This document shows, piece by piece, positions 27,140-36,990 of a stretch of 39,150 nucleotides of DNA. The position numbers and the translations under genes were made by a program. Under the pieces are notes generated by a model, which was given only the letters and a program-made list of their open reading frames with translations, had not been told where the DNA came from and did no database searches. Source of the stretch: an uncultured Muribaculaceae bacterium (GTDB taxonomy: Bacteria > Bacteroidota > Bacteroidia > Bacteroidales > Muribaculaceae); assembly GCA_910583795.1 (NCBI GenBank), contig CAJTZQ010000034.1, positions 1-39,150 of the forward strand. The letters are read 5' to 3'. Within the stretch, counting starts at the first letter, position 1; every line of letters begins with the position of its first letter.

Positions 27140-28915
27140 TTACCAACCTGCATTTTGTTCAAGATTACTGAATTTCAACACATCGGTATACGGAAGTGGT
27201 CCATATATCATATAATCACTATAGTGGCGTGGCTCCACATCTATATAATTGTAAGATGAACCATCTATCGATACACCTTTTGCAGTTTCGTTAAGGTCAG
27301 ATTTCCAGCGACGAATGTCCCAGAATCTTTTGTTTTCAAAACAAAGCTCTATGCGGCGTTCATTACGGATAAGCTCACGCATGCTCTCTTTGCTGCTCTT
27401 TGCGGATTCCAGATAGGGATCACCGTTGTCAACACCAACACCCGCACGCTGGCGGATTGCTTTTATCACATCGTAAGCAGAGTAACCATGAGACCCGGTC
27501 GCTGTTGGTCCCCACGCCTCATTTGCAGCCTCGGCATAAGCAAGGAAAATTTCAGTAAAACGGATCCGAGTGGTGTAATGATATCTCTTAACCTCATTAG
27601 TAGAGTTAGGATTTACATCATTTCGAAGAAGCTTACGCAAATAATACCCGGTGCGAGTAGAATAACCTGATTCCTTGTTAATACCATCGTTTGTAGATGA
27701 ATTTATTCCCGTAGAAATAGTAGCATCGTTCACGCCAAGTGTGCTGCCGTCTGTCACTATATAAGCAGCCAAACGGGGATCACGCCCTGCATACGGATTC
27801 GACTTATCATATTCCGAACGGCTATCGGAAATAGGATAACCATTTGCCATTGGAAAAGCGTCCACAAGATTCTGAGTAGGATTCACACGACCTTTACCAT
27901 ATAAAGACGGGGGAAAATTATCAGCTTCAATAGTGGAATTTTCTTCCGCACCACCTCTCCAGATCACCTCAGGATGGTTTTCAGAAGCTGTGACGCTACC
28001 GCCAATCTGCTCCGCTGTAAACCATAAATGACCTGTTGAAGACAGCCCGCTGATTCCACCTATTCGGTCAAGGACTGTACCCGCACGATTAGCGGCATCC
28101 TCCCAAGTGATTCCCGATTGATCTGAGAAAGCGGGGCTTGCAGCCAGAAGAGCAGCCTGAGCTGCGATAGCCTCAGCGATACGACCGGAAAGGCGGAGAG
28201 CGGTAGTGGCACCGTTAACACGGTTGTACATAGCGCTCGACACTCCCTTGGACGCATATTTGGAAGGCACTTCACCATCAGCGATATCCTTATAATCCAC
28301 AGGGAGATAAGAAATCGCGGCATCCACATCGTCAAACAACTGTTTCATACATTCAGCAAAACTGTTGCGTGGCACGTTCAAGTCAGATGAAGCTCCGAAA
28401 GATGATGTCCAGATAGGCACACCCATCAGATCGCCAGACGCAGTCTTGCCGGCATAATTCTGAAGGAGATAGAACATGTTCAAAGCACGCAAACCATAAG
28501 CTTCACCACGTAGACGGTCTCTGAACATCTCATTGATCGATTCTGTGGTTGAAAATTGAATAGCATCCACATGCTCAAGAAGCAGATTGCAATACTGTAT
28601 AGACGCATTACGATCGCGCCAGTTGTTGACCGAGACGCCTGTCTGTGAAGTCCAGGAACCCCCTGCCAACGAAAGATAAGCATTATCAATATCGTTTGAA
28701 ACAGCATCATCTGTAGCCACATCATTTTCAGGGACAGAAGGATATGGCATCAGAATGTAGGCACTGCCAAGGATAGCGTCGGCATAGTTAGGCTCGGTCT
28801 CCATCGAGTTCTCGTCCTTGATATTCTCGATAGCGGGCTCAAACAGGTCATCGCAAGAGACGAGACCCATCAGGACTGAAGCTGCGGCTATATATTTAAT
28901 TATATTGTTTTTCAT
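27140..28915 (-). CDS. xusD: SusD-like outer-membrane glycan-binding lipoprotein, second pair (XusD)
   Basis: This is the lid of the second SusCD importer. The signal ends GLVSCDDLFEPA, with the lipid Cys at 21 followed by acidic residues, as is usual for surface-exported Bacteroidetes lipoproteins. The C-terminal part shows the SusD/RagB mark IRNERRIELCFENKRFWDIRR-like (ERRIELCFENKRFWDIRRW), and the N-terminal part has the helical TPR-like fold pattern. It is 591 residues. It starts 10 bases after its xusC partner and is followed by xusE after 23 bases. Confidence 0.94.
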   Translation of the reverse strand: MKNNIIKYIAAASVLMGLVSCDDLFEPAIENIKDENSMETEPNYADAILGSAYILMPYPSVPENDVATDDAVSNDIDNAYLSLAGGSWTSQTGVSVNNWRDRNASIQYCNLLLEHVDAIQFSTTESINEMFRDRLRGEAYGLRALNMFYLLQNYAGKTASGDLMGVPIWTSSFGASSDLNVPRNSFAECMKQLFDDVDAAISYLPVDYKDIADGEVPSKYASKGVSSAMYNRVNGATTALRLSGRIAEAIAAQAALLAASPAFSDQSGITWEDAANRAGTVLDRIGGISGLSSTGHLWFTAEQIGGSVTASENHPEVIWRGGAEENSTIEADNFPPSLYGKGRVNPTQNLVDAFPMANGYPISDSRSEYDKSNPYAGRDPRLAAYIVTDGSTLGVNDATISTGINSSTNDGINKESGYSTRTGYYLRKLLRNDVNPNSTNEVKRYHYTTRIRFTEIFLAYAEAANEAWGPTATGSHGYSAYDVIKAIRQRAGVGVDNGDPYLESAKSSKESMRELIRNERRIELCFENKRFWDIRRWKSDLNETAKGVSIDGSSYNYIDVEPRHYSDYMIYGPLPYTDVLKFSNLEQNAGW

Positions 28916-28925
28916 TTTGAGAGAT

Positions 28926-31760
28926 TTAGAAAGTTACTTTTGCTCCTATGTTATAGAAACGTGACTGGGGTGCTCCCCCTATATTCATTTCCATGATCTT
29001 ACGGTTCTTACCAATTGTCAGGATATCGTCAGCACTTAGATAAAGCTGCAGACCCTTCACCACCGGACCATGAATAATAGATTCCGGGAAATCATAGGTG
29101 AGCTGAATCTTGTCAATGCTGAAATTATCAGTATCGTAGAGCCAGAAATCAGAATCCACATAGTTGTTCGCACCATTTGTTGTTGTGAGACGAGGCATGG
29201 TTGCGATTGCAGAGGTTTCGGGGGTCCATCGGTCGCGGGCAGCGGCAGTATATTTATTGTCGCCAACCATCTTGTAATAAGAATTGGAATTCTTCAATCC
29301 ATGTCCGCCAAAAGATCCGAGACCATGAACAAATAATGTAAATCCTTTCCAGGAAGCCGCAAGATTCACGCCCATGAAGAACGGACTGCCATACCAGCCA
29401 CCTTTTGCAAGGAACACCTGGTCGTTAGAATCAATCTTTCCATCACCATTGATATCGGCATATTTGAGGTCACCAGCCTTGAGAGTGGAACTGCCGAGAG
29501 CAGCTTGATTGGCTGCCGCCGCCTCTTCGTCAGTCTTGAAGAAGCCGAGACACTTATAACCCCAGATACCATCGACAGCCTTTCCTTCACGATATTGATA
29601 AGCGTTCTCCCAAACTTCATCACGTTTGGTTGCCTTAGTGTCGTAGTAAGTACCGGTCACGCCAACTTTAAAATCAAATTCTCCGAAATCCTTTTTAAAA
29701 TTGACTGCGAAATCAAAACCTGTGCGACGGTTGTCGTTAAGGTTCAAATAAGGCACGAATGAAGCTTCCGGATAATAAGTGGAGAAGTATGTAGGGAATT
29801 TCGACGAATTGTTGTTGATAAGTCCTTCAGTCTTATACAGGAAGAACATAGCATTGAAATCAATCATATGACTGAACAACTCACCACGCAGACCGGCAGT
29901 AAGTTCCTTACGTTTGATGAAAGTCAGATCAACGTTCTCTCCGCGTTTAGGATATGCTGCAGCCGTGCCACCAACAGCCCAACTATACCAACCACCGTTT
30001 GTGTAGTTTGCACTATACATGTAGTAGTCCTTGATATCGATATCCTGGTGAAGTATCGCGCCTGAAGCTGAAAGCATAAGGTCATTGACAATATCGTTGT
30101 CTTTCAAAAACTCTTCACCTGTCAGTCTCCAGCCTATAGTGGCAGAAGGAGACCAAGCCTGGCGATGACCCGGAGCGAGGCGAGAAGAATGAACCCCAGT
30201 CACAGCCAAATCAGCATAATAGCGGCGATCATAGTTATAATCAACCTCGAAACCGATATTCGCACTGCTCAGGCGGTGATATTGACCGGAGAAAGTGCGT
30301 TGCCAGCCGGCTGCCACAGCAAGGGCATGAAAATTATGCACATCATCGAAAGAACGTGTATAATCAAACTGTCCTGACCAATAGATGGTCTGACGGTTGG
30401 TGGAACCTGAAATATTCTGCACTCCCGAATGCTCGTCTTTACCTTCGATTGTGATTGAGGTGATCTCGTCATAACCGTTGGAATTATTCCAGGTCGGTAT
30501 GAAGGTGGCATAAGAATTGGTGTAGCTTGTATTATAAGAGGTTGCATAATCCACAGCAAAACGAGTGTTGAATGTGAGCCCCTTTGTAAGCATATCAAGA
30601 TCAAGATTCACACCTGTGTCAAACTGAAACTGGCGGCTTGTGAACTTATTGTATCCCTTTGCAAGATAATCAGCGAAGATATTGGTCTTGTCGATCTGAG
30701 AACCGGCAAGGAATGATCCGTTGAAAATATTGCTGGTTGCGCCGAGAAGATCAAGAGAATTTGATGCTCCCGGATTAATCTGATCAATTGGAATAAGAGG
30801 CGTAAGCCTATTAGGACGGAAAGTTGATGCCGCCTGCCAGTAGTCACCGTGTGCAGATCTCGCTCCATAGAATGTTGCGCTTGCATTGACATATGCGCTC
30901 ACCCATTCAGTAATATCTACATCGATGTTGCCTCTAACACTGAATCTATCTGTGAAATTATCTTTTGCCTCACCAAATTTCAGATAGTCTCCAAGACGAT
31001 AATAATTCACATTAGTATAGAAACGGGCACGCTCGTTTCCTCCTGATATTTCAAGAGTGGCGTCTGTGCGATTGTAAGCTTTCTTCACGTAATCCTTTGA
31101 ATACATATCCAGGTTGGGATATTTATAAGGATTAGTGCCCGCAGCGGTGTTGTAGATCTGATCAGCACTATAAGAAGGTGCGAGACCATCGTTCGCACGC
31201 GCCTCATTGTAGAGGGTCATATATTCAGCCGAACCAAGATATTCAGGGAAAGACTTTGCCACATGCCAGCCCGTATTTGCCCTCACTTTAATACTCAGAG
31301 GAGCGTTTTCCCCTCGTTTTGTAGTGATATAGATCACGCCTTTTGCCGCACGAGCGCCATAAAGTACTGTGGCAGCCGCACCTTTGAGAAATGTGATGGA
31401 TTTCACTTCTGAGGAAGACACGTTGTTCATGTCGCGTGCCACACCGTCAATAAGCACAAGGAAGCCATTGTCATTGTCAGCATCCATGCCCCAAAGAGAA
31501 TTGCCATTGAAACCGGAGACATAACCGGAAATCGTTGAATTATCAAGGTTATTGATATAGTTGATCTCCATGAGTTTTTCCAGATCAAGCACTTCCGCCC
31601 CACCGAGCATATCGGTCTTTTCGACAGTACGGAACGGCAACTGCACCTTTATGGTCTGAGCCAACGAATCCGGAGTTTCGTCAATAGCTGCCGTAGCATC
31701 TGCCGCACACAAGGAAGCGGCAATCACCATCGGGAGAAAAGTTTTATATTTTGATATCAT
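28926..31760 (-). CDS. xusC: SusC-like TonB-dependent transporter, second pair (XusC), without N-terminal carboxypeptidase-like domain
   Basis: This outer-membrane barrel imports oligosaccharides with XusD. The plug contains FLVLIDGVARDMNNVSSSEV and LKGAAATVLYGARAAKGVIY, a standard SusC motif. After the signal peptide (to about ATAA) the protein moves within some 50 residues to the plug. The CarboxypepD_reg-like domain and the EEVVVVGYG TonB box seen in the first pair are missing, and the total is 944 residues against 1056 for XusA. The reading frame is intact, so this is architecture rather than decay. The gene ends in VTF, typical for a barrel's last strand with terminal Phe. Confidence 0.93.
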   Translation of the reverse strand: MISKYKTFLPMVIAASLCAADATAAIDETPDSLAQTIKVQLPFRTVEKTDMLGGAEVLDLEKLMEINYINNLDNSTISGYVSGFNGNSLWGMDADNDNGFLVLIDGVARDMNNVSSSEVKSITFLKGAAATVLYGARAAKGVIYITTKRGENAPLSIKVRANTGWHVAKSFPEYLGSAEYMTLYNEARANDGLAPSYSADQIYNTAAGTNPYKYPNLDMYSKDYVKKAYNRTDATLEISGGNERARFYTNVNYYRLGDYLKFGEAKDNFTDRFSVRGNIDVDITEWVSAYVNASATFYGARSAHGDYWQAASTFRPNRLTPLIPIDQINPGASNSLDLLGATSNIFNGSFLAGSQIDKTNIFADYLAKGYNKFTSRQFQFDTGVNLDLDMLTKGLTFNTRFAVDYATSYNTSYTNSYATFIPTWNNSNGYDEITSITIEGKDEHSGVQNISGSTNRQTIYWSGQFDYTRSFDDVHNFHALAVAAGWQRTFSGQYHRLSSANIGFEVDYNYDRRYYADLAVTGVHSSRLAPGHRQAWSPSATIGWRLTGEEFLKDNDIVNDLMLSASGAILHQDIDIKDYYMYSANYTNGGWYSWAVGGTAAAYPKRGENVDLTFIKRKELTAGLRGELFSHMIDFNAMFFLYKTEGLINNNSSKFPTYFSTYYPEASFVPYLNLNDNRRTGFDFAVNFKKDFGEFDFKVGVTGTYYDTKATKRDEVWENAYQYREGKAVDGIWGYKCLGFFKTDEEAAAANQAALGSSTLKAGDLKYADINGDGKIDSNDQVFLAKGGWYGSPFFMGVNLAASWKGFTLFVHGLGSFGGHGLKNSNSYYKMVGDNKYTAAARDRWTPETSAIATMPRLTTTNGANNYVDSDFWLYDTDNFSIDKIQLTYDFPESIIHGPVVKGLQLYLSADDILTIGKNRKIMEMNIGGAPQSRFYNIGAKVTF

Positions 31761-31791
31761 ATTGTTTCGCGTAAGGTTAGATTAATTTCCA

Positions 31792-33738
31792 TTACCATCC
31801 CGGATTCTGTTTAAACCCTTCATAAATATAGGTATCGTCGCGAAGCAACGGGAACCAATAATGTTTAGAGTCAAAATTACGGGTTAAAATAACTTCTTCG
31901 TGGAATTCCGCTACCTCGGCATCGGCAGGATCATTCTCTGCAAAGAAACTTTCGTCTGCGCCTGAAACACGGATAAATTCCTGTGATGTCTTGACTGTAT
32001 ATTCCGGTTCGGTGAGAAGGAGCCAACGCTGAAGGTCATTGAATCGGAATCCCTCGAAAGCAAGCTCCACGGCACGTTCACGACGCACTTCATCCATAAA
32101 TGCATTGCCGACGAATTTGTCAGCCACATGTCCGGCTCCCACACGGTCTCTAAGTTTGTTGATGGCATCTGCCGCGCTAAGAGTACATTTAGTGGATTTT
32201 CCGGAAGGACCGCCAAGCACTGCGGCGGCTTCTGCATACATAAGATAGACATCAGCAAGACGCATATAAGGGATGTAAGCATGAGGATTCGGTCCGTAAT
32301 CATCGACTGAACCTGAATCATATTTCTGGCATGTATGAGGCACAAGTTTCTGGTAGAAATAACCTGAACGGCTCGCGTTGGTTATCGCTCTCATAGACCC
32401 TCCTGTGGCAAGCCCGGCATACTTCATGGGCTTGTCGGCGACGTCAGGATCAGCATTGATATATTTTACGCCGTCAAACACGATGTCATGATAAAAACGT
32501 GGGTCGCGATTCTTAAAAGGATGGGTGGGATCCCAGCCGGAATCAGGATCATCCAACGGGAGACCGTTAGCCATACCATAATTTTTAACATAGTTGGCAG
32601 TAGCCTGATGGATGTGGTTATCCTGTGCACACAACTGGTTAGGTCCAAAAGTACGCGAGTAATTATAACGTGTGTAAGACCAACCTGCAGAAGGACCTCT
32701 TAGCAGGGCCTCCTTGCCCCCCGGTTGCAACCAGTTGCGACCTGTCGTGAAGAAAATTTCACTATAGCTTGTCTCCACACCGGATGATTTCTTATGATCG
32801 TAGATATTTTCATAATCGAAAGAGGCGAACTCATACTGGGTCTGTCCAGACTCGACAAGGGTAATCACCTCCCCAAGAGCGTCAGCGGCGAGACGCGCAT
32901 AATCCTGACTATAATCATAGGTATGAGCTCCACCGGTCTGAGCACCGTTCTGCATCAACGGACTGCCTGCCCAGAGATAATTCTTACCGAGATAAGCAAG
33001 TGCCGTGATCTTGTTGATACGAAGTTCATTTTTTCCAAGAGTTCTTTTTCCTGCAGTTGTATTATCCCAGTTCACGGGCAACAACTCTGCAGCTTTCTTG
33101 AAATCTTCAGCTGCCTTGTCGGCACACTCCGTATAGGAGAGGCGCTCCATACGAGGGGACTCGCTTGCAGAAAACACCTGATCGACATAAGGAAGACCTC
33201 CGAGGAATTGCATCATTTCAAAATGCCACCATGCACGAAAGAAATAAAGTTGACCGAGTATGAGGTTTCTTTCTTCAGATGTACCTGTAAAGTAATTATC
33301 TATCTCCTGAATACCTTTATTGCATTTTGCTATGCAATACCACGCATGACCTGCAAGACGATGGTTGAACGCATTGTTTGAAGTGGGATCAAGATCACCT
33401 TTCTTGGCGGCAAACCAGAATTGATTGTTGTCTTGCCATGCATAGAAGTTTCCAAGGTCTATTTGTGTCTGGATAAGACGGTCAGATTCCGCCTGAGGAT
33501 TCATGATCTCATCGTCTCCGAGATTCCAGGAAGTGGTCCAATAGCATTTCGCCTTGTCGGGGATACAGTTGTAGATTTCCTCCACATACCCCTGCATATT
33601 GGTGAAATTCTTGAACGGTGTGTCGGCACTTACATCTGAATCAGGCTCCTTGTCAAGGTAATCCTCACAGGAAGAAAAGCCCGTCATCAAAGTCAGTCCG
33701 AAAGCCAAAGCACCGACAGTTTTAAATATATTATTCAT
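31792..33738 (-). CDS. xusB: SusD-like outer-membrane glycan-binding lipoprotein, first pair (XusB)
   Basis: This is the SusD/RagB-family lid of the first SusCD complex, 648 residues. The signal ends TGFSSCEDYLDKEPDSD, with Cys24 as lipid site and acidic residues after it. The C-terminal mark is ERAVELAFEGFRFNDLQRW. A tryptophan-rich middle (CYWTTSWNLGDDE, QDNNQFWFAAKK) may supply aromatic xylan contacts, which is inference. It follows xusA by 17 bases and precedes xusC by 31, so translation is probably coupled in a polycistronic message. Confidence 0.94.
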   Translation of the reverse strand: MNNIFKTVGALAFGLTLMTGFSSCEDYLDKEPDSDVSADTPFKNFTNMQGYVEEIYNCIPDKAKCYWTTSWNLGDDEIMNPQAESDRLIQTQIDLGNFYAWQDNNQFWFAAKKGDLDPTSNNAFNHRLAGHAWYCIAKCNKGIQEIDNYFTGTSEERNLILGQLYFFRAWWHFEMMQFLGGLPYVDQVFSASESPRMERLSYTECADKAAEDFKKAAELLPVNWDNTTAGKRTLGKNELRINKITALAYLGKNYLWAGSPLMQNGAQTGGAHTYDYSQDYARLAADALGEVITLVESGQTQYEFASFDYENIYDHKKSSGVETSYSEIFFTTGRNWLQPGGKEALLRGPSAGWSYTRYNYSRTFGPNQLCAQDNHIHQATANYVKNYGMANGLPLDDPDSGWDPTHPFKNRDPRFYHDIVFDGVKYINADPDVADKPMKYAGLATGGSMRAITNASRSGYFYQKLVPHTCQKYDSGSVDDYGPNPHAYIPYMRLADVYLMYAEAAAVLGGPSGKSTKCTLSAADAINKLRDRVGAGHVADKFVGNAFMDEVRRERAVELAFEGFRFNDLQRWLLLTEPEYTVKTSQEFIRVSGADESFFAENDPADAEVAEFHEEVILTRNFDSKHYWFPLLRDDTYIYEGFKQNPGW

Positions 33739-33755
33739 AATTGAAGTCTTGAGTA

Positions 33756-36700
33756 TTAGAGGTTGAATTTGATACCTAAGTTGAAACGGCGCATAGTAGG
33801 ATAAGCACCTGAACCTGACCCGCCCGAGAAGTTTGATTCGCGGTCGTCAGGCATTTTTGACCAAAGCCAGAGGTTATTGCCGTTAAGGTATATCTTCAAT
33901 GAAGAGATTCCGAGCTTTTTAACCCATCCGTCCGTCCACGTGTAAGCGACCTCGGCATTTTTCAAACGCACATACGAACCGTCATATAGATATTGTGTGC
34001 CATTGCTGTAAGCACTCGGCTGGGAATACCATCTTGGAAGAAGGACTTCTCCGTCAAGATCGTTGCCGTTCCACCAGGATCCAAGCTTATAGACATTGTC
34101 GGTGTTGTGTGAGAAAGAAACGAGGTTCACATCACGGATCACATTCGTGACACCATAGAACTGAACAAAGAAGCTGAACCCTTTCCAGTCTAAACCGACA
34201 GTGGCATTGTAAGTATTCTGAGGAGTGCCGGAATATCCGTAAGGAGCTGAGTCTTCCACGTCAACCTTACCGTCACCGTTGAAGTCAACAATATAATAAT
34301 CGCCGGGAAGTCGGCTTCCGTTGTTGACATCGTGTATCGGTGAGCCATAAAGTTCGTCGAGAGAATTCATAAAACCACCGTTTATGTGTGAATGGGTCTG
34401 ACCGATAGCAAAACCAGCCTGCTTTTGATATGCAGGTTTTAATTCGGGGTCGTCACGGAATTTTATCTTGTTGGCAGCATGAGTCATATTAAAGTTACCC
34501 CAGATTCTCACGTCGGAAGTAATATTCTTACTCAAACGAAGTTCAAATTCATAACCTGAAACCGTTGCGCTACCAAGGTTAGCGGTAGGAGGAATCTGTC
34601 CAAAGAAAGAAGGCATCGAACGATCGTTGCCATTGATCAAAATGTCATCACGATTATCTTTAAATATTTCAACAGTACCGGCTACCAAACCATTCAGCAT
34701 AGAAAAGTCGATACCAAGATTCATTTTCTTCACCTTCTCCCAATGAGCATCGGGATTTCCGAGAGCACTCTGTCTATAATAAGAATAAATACTTCCGTCG
34801 GCCCATACAGTGGGAGTGTCGATATCGCCATATCCTGTGGAAACCATTTTTGTATTACCGCCATAAGCCCATTGGTCCATATAAAGGAAGCGGGCACCAG
34901 TGTCATCACCGATTTCACCGTAAGAGGCACGAATCTTCAGTTCTTGCCACCAGTTGTCAATACCCAGGGAACGCCAGAACTTTTCTTCGGAGGGACGCCA
35001 TCCTATAGCACCTGAATTGAAAAATCCGAAACGATAGCCCTTTCCGAATTTTTCGGAGCCGTTGTAAGCGCCGTTATACTCTACGAAATAGCGGTCATCA
35101 TAATTATAAGTCGTACGGAACACCCAGTCTTCCCTACGTATAGGGATCATATTGCCTGTAGCGATTTCCTGCCTTGTCCATACAGCTGTGGCGCCGACAT
35201 TATTCTTACCGAATTCGCGGTTGTAGTTAAACTGAAGCTGATAGTTCAGGTTTCGGACTGTATTCCAATCCTGAACACTACCTCCCTGCACTGTCCATTT
35301 GTTTCCGGGAATATAGTCAAACATTGTTGTCTTATCCCATGAGGTTTCTGTCTGGGCAATTCCTGTGGCAGGGTCAATCCATTTATGCTGTGGAGAATTA
35401 TAGAGGTCACTGACACCTCTTTCCGCCTCAACAAAACGGTTGTCCCAAGAAATCATCGCCTGGAAGTTGAGACCTTCAGTGATGAATTTGAGGTCTTGAT
35501 TCAACACGAAATCTGTATTGATAGAGGTGTGTGTGGTTTTGAACGCACCCCCGGTAGCGAGGATTTCTGCCGAGTTGGCAACCTGAGATTTAAATGCAGG
35601 ATAATAACCGAAAGACCCGTCAGAATAAATAGGACGGAAAACGTCTGGAGCAATATTGTAGACACCTGCCCAAACTTGCTGGTCGTTCCAGTTTCCTTGG
35701 TTGAATGAAGAGCCGTCGCTTGGCCATGTTGATCGTTTCTGACCTGTCGAGCCGGCAAGATTAACCTTAAAAGTAGTAGTCGGAGTCAACGAGAAGTCAA
35801 GATTCGAACGGGCATTGATACGATTGTAGCCAAAACCTGCATCATATCCACGACCATTATCAATATTTTTGAAAAGGTCGCCTTCGTGCACGAAGTCAAT
35901 AACTGCGAAATAGCGCACAAATTTTGTACCACCGCTTACAGAAACATTCCCGTTGTAAGACATGGCATGTTTTTTGAACAAATAGTCCTGCCAATCCACA
36001 TTCGGATAGCGTTCAAATTCCTCAAGGTTGGCGGGATGGCGATACTTATATGCCACAGCTTCCGGAGTCATATAACTCCATGATGAAGGCATTATCGGCA
36101 ATTCATGGAAAATCGCCTTGTTGCGCATCATAAGGGCATCATAAGAATCTGATTTATCCGGCAGTTTTGACACAGTTTTCATTGTGGCAGTGAAGCCGAC
36201 GTCAATCTTTGCTCTACCTTCCTGCCCCCTTTTTGTTGTGATGAGGACAACGCCATTAGCGCCTTTCACACCATAGACTGCTGTTGCAGAGGCATCTTTA
36301 AGCACAGATATAGACTTCACAGAACTAATGTCGACACTGTTCATGTCTCGTTCAATACCGTCGACAAGCACAAGAGGATCACTGTTGTTCCATGAACTTG
36401 CTCCACGAATCGTGATTTTCGCATTCTCTTCACCAGGCATACCTGAAGACTGAACAGTAATTACGCCCGGCAAATTACCCGTCAGAGCCGCACTGATATC
36501 ATGCACACCTGCCGCTCTCTCGAGCACTTCTCCTGTAGTCTGAGTGATAGCGCCGACAACAGAAGCCTTTTTCTGCTGTCCGTATCCAACCACGACCACT
36601 TCTTCGAGAACGTCTGAGCTCTCTTTCATCACCACATTGATGATTTGCCTTGAGTTGACCTTTTCACTTAGTGGATTCATGCCTACATAAGTGAAAATCA

Positions 36701-36926
36701 AGATGCCATTTTTTGCATCAGGCACTTCAATCTTGTAATTACCGTCGATGTCTGTGACGGTTCCTCCTTGCACACCTTCCACCCGGACAGTTACACCGAT
36801 GAGCGGTTCCCCCGTTTCATCGGTGACTGTGCCGGTCACCGTGATGGCAAAAGCTGAAGCGGAACACAATCCAGCCATCGCCAAGACCAGTGATAAGGTC
36901 CGGAGCAGATTTTTGATTTTTTTCAT
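33756..36926 (-). CDS. xusA: SusC-like TonB-dependent transporter, first pair (XusA)
   Basis: This is a full-length SusC protein of 1056 residues. It has a signal peptide ending ASAFA, a CarboxypepD_reg-like domain (about 29-100, VTGTVTDETGEPLIGVTV), the TonB box region LEEVVVVGYGQQKK (about 107-120), a plug with PLVLVDGIERDMNSVD and LKDASATAVYGVKGANGV, and a 22-strand barrel ending in KFNL. It should move xylo-oligosaccharides across the outer membrane together with XusB. It begins 64 bases after the leading GH43 gene, and I find no strong promoter in that gap, so it is probably read from the promoter before the GH43 gene. Confidence 0.95.
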   Translation of the reverse strand: MKKIKNLLRTLSLVLAMAGLCSASAFAITVTGTVTDETGEPLIGVTVRVEGVQGGTVTDIDGNYKIEVPDAKNGILIFTYVGMNPLSEKVNSRQIINVVMKESSDVLEEVVVVGYGQQKKASVVGAITQTTGEVLERAAGVHDISAALTGNLPGVITVQSSGMPGEENAKITIRGASSWNNSDPLVLVDGIERDMNSVDISSVKSISVLKDASATAVYGVKGANGVVLITTKRGQEGRAKIDVGFTATMKTVSKLPDKSDSYDALMMRNKAIFHELPIMPSSWSYMTPEAVAYKYRHPANLEEFERYPNVDWQDYLFKKHAMSYNGNVSVSGGTKFVRYFAVIDFVHEGDLFKNIDNGRGYDAGFGYNRINARSNLDFSLTPTTTFKVNLAGSTGQKRSTWPSDGSSFNQGNWNDQQVWAGVYNIAPDVFRPIYSDGSFGYYPAFKSQVANSAEILATGGAFKTTHTSINTDFVLNQDLKFITEGLNFQAMISWDNRFVEAERGVSDLYNSPQHKWIDPATGIAQTETSWDKTTMFDYIPGNKWTVQGGSVQDWNTVRNLNYQLQFNYNREFGKNNVGATAVWTRQEIATGNMIPIRREDWVFRTTYNYDDRYFVEYNGAYNGSEKFGKGYRFGFFNSGAIGWRPSEEKFWRSLGIDNWWQELKIRASYGEIGDDTGARFLYMDQWAYGGNTKMVSTGYGDIDTPTVWADGSIYSYYRQSALGNPDAHWEKVKKMNLGIDFSMLNGLVAGTVEIFKDNRDDILINGNDRSMPSFFGQIPPTANLGSATVSGYEFELRLSKNITSDVRIWGNFNMTHAANKIKFRDDPELKPAYQKQAGFAIGQTHSHINGGFMNSLDELYGSPIHDVNNGSRLPGDYYIVDFNGDGKVDVEDSAPYGYSGTPQNTYNATVGLDWKGFSFFVQFYGVTNVIRDVNLVSFSHNTDNVYKLGSWWNGNDLDGEVLLPRWYSQPSAYSNGTQYLYDGSYVRLKNAEVAYTWTDGWVKKLGISSLKIYLNGNNLWLWSKMPDDRESNFSGGSGSGAYPTMRRFNLGIKFNL

Positions 36927-36990
36927 GTTGATAGGTTATTAATTGGATTATCTAAGGTCATATATACATGTTTTCAATCAAGTGACCGGA

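Noticed and set aside
28926..31760. xusC as a truncated pseudogene
   Set aside because: The frame is open from a proper signal peptide to a normal barrel end, and it is tightly spaced with its neighbours.
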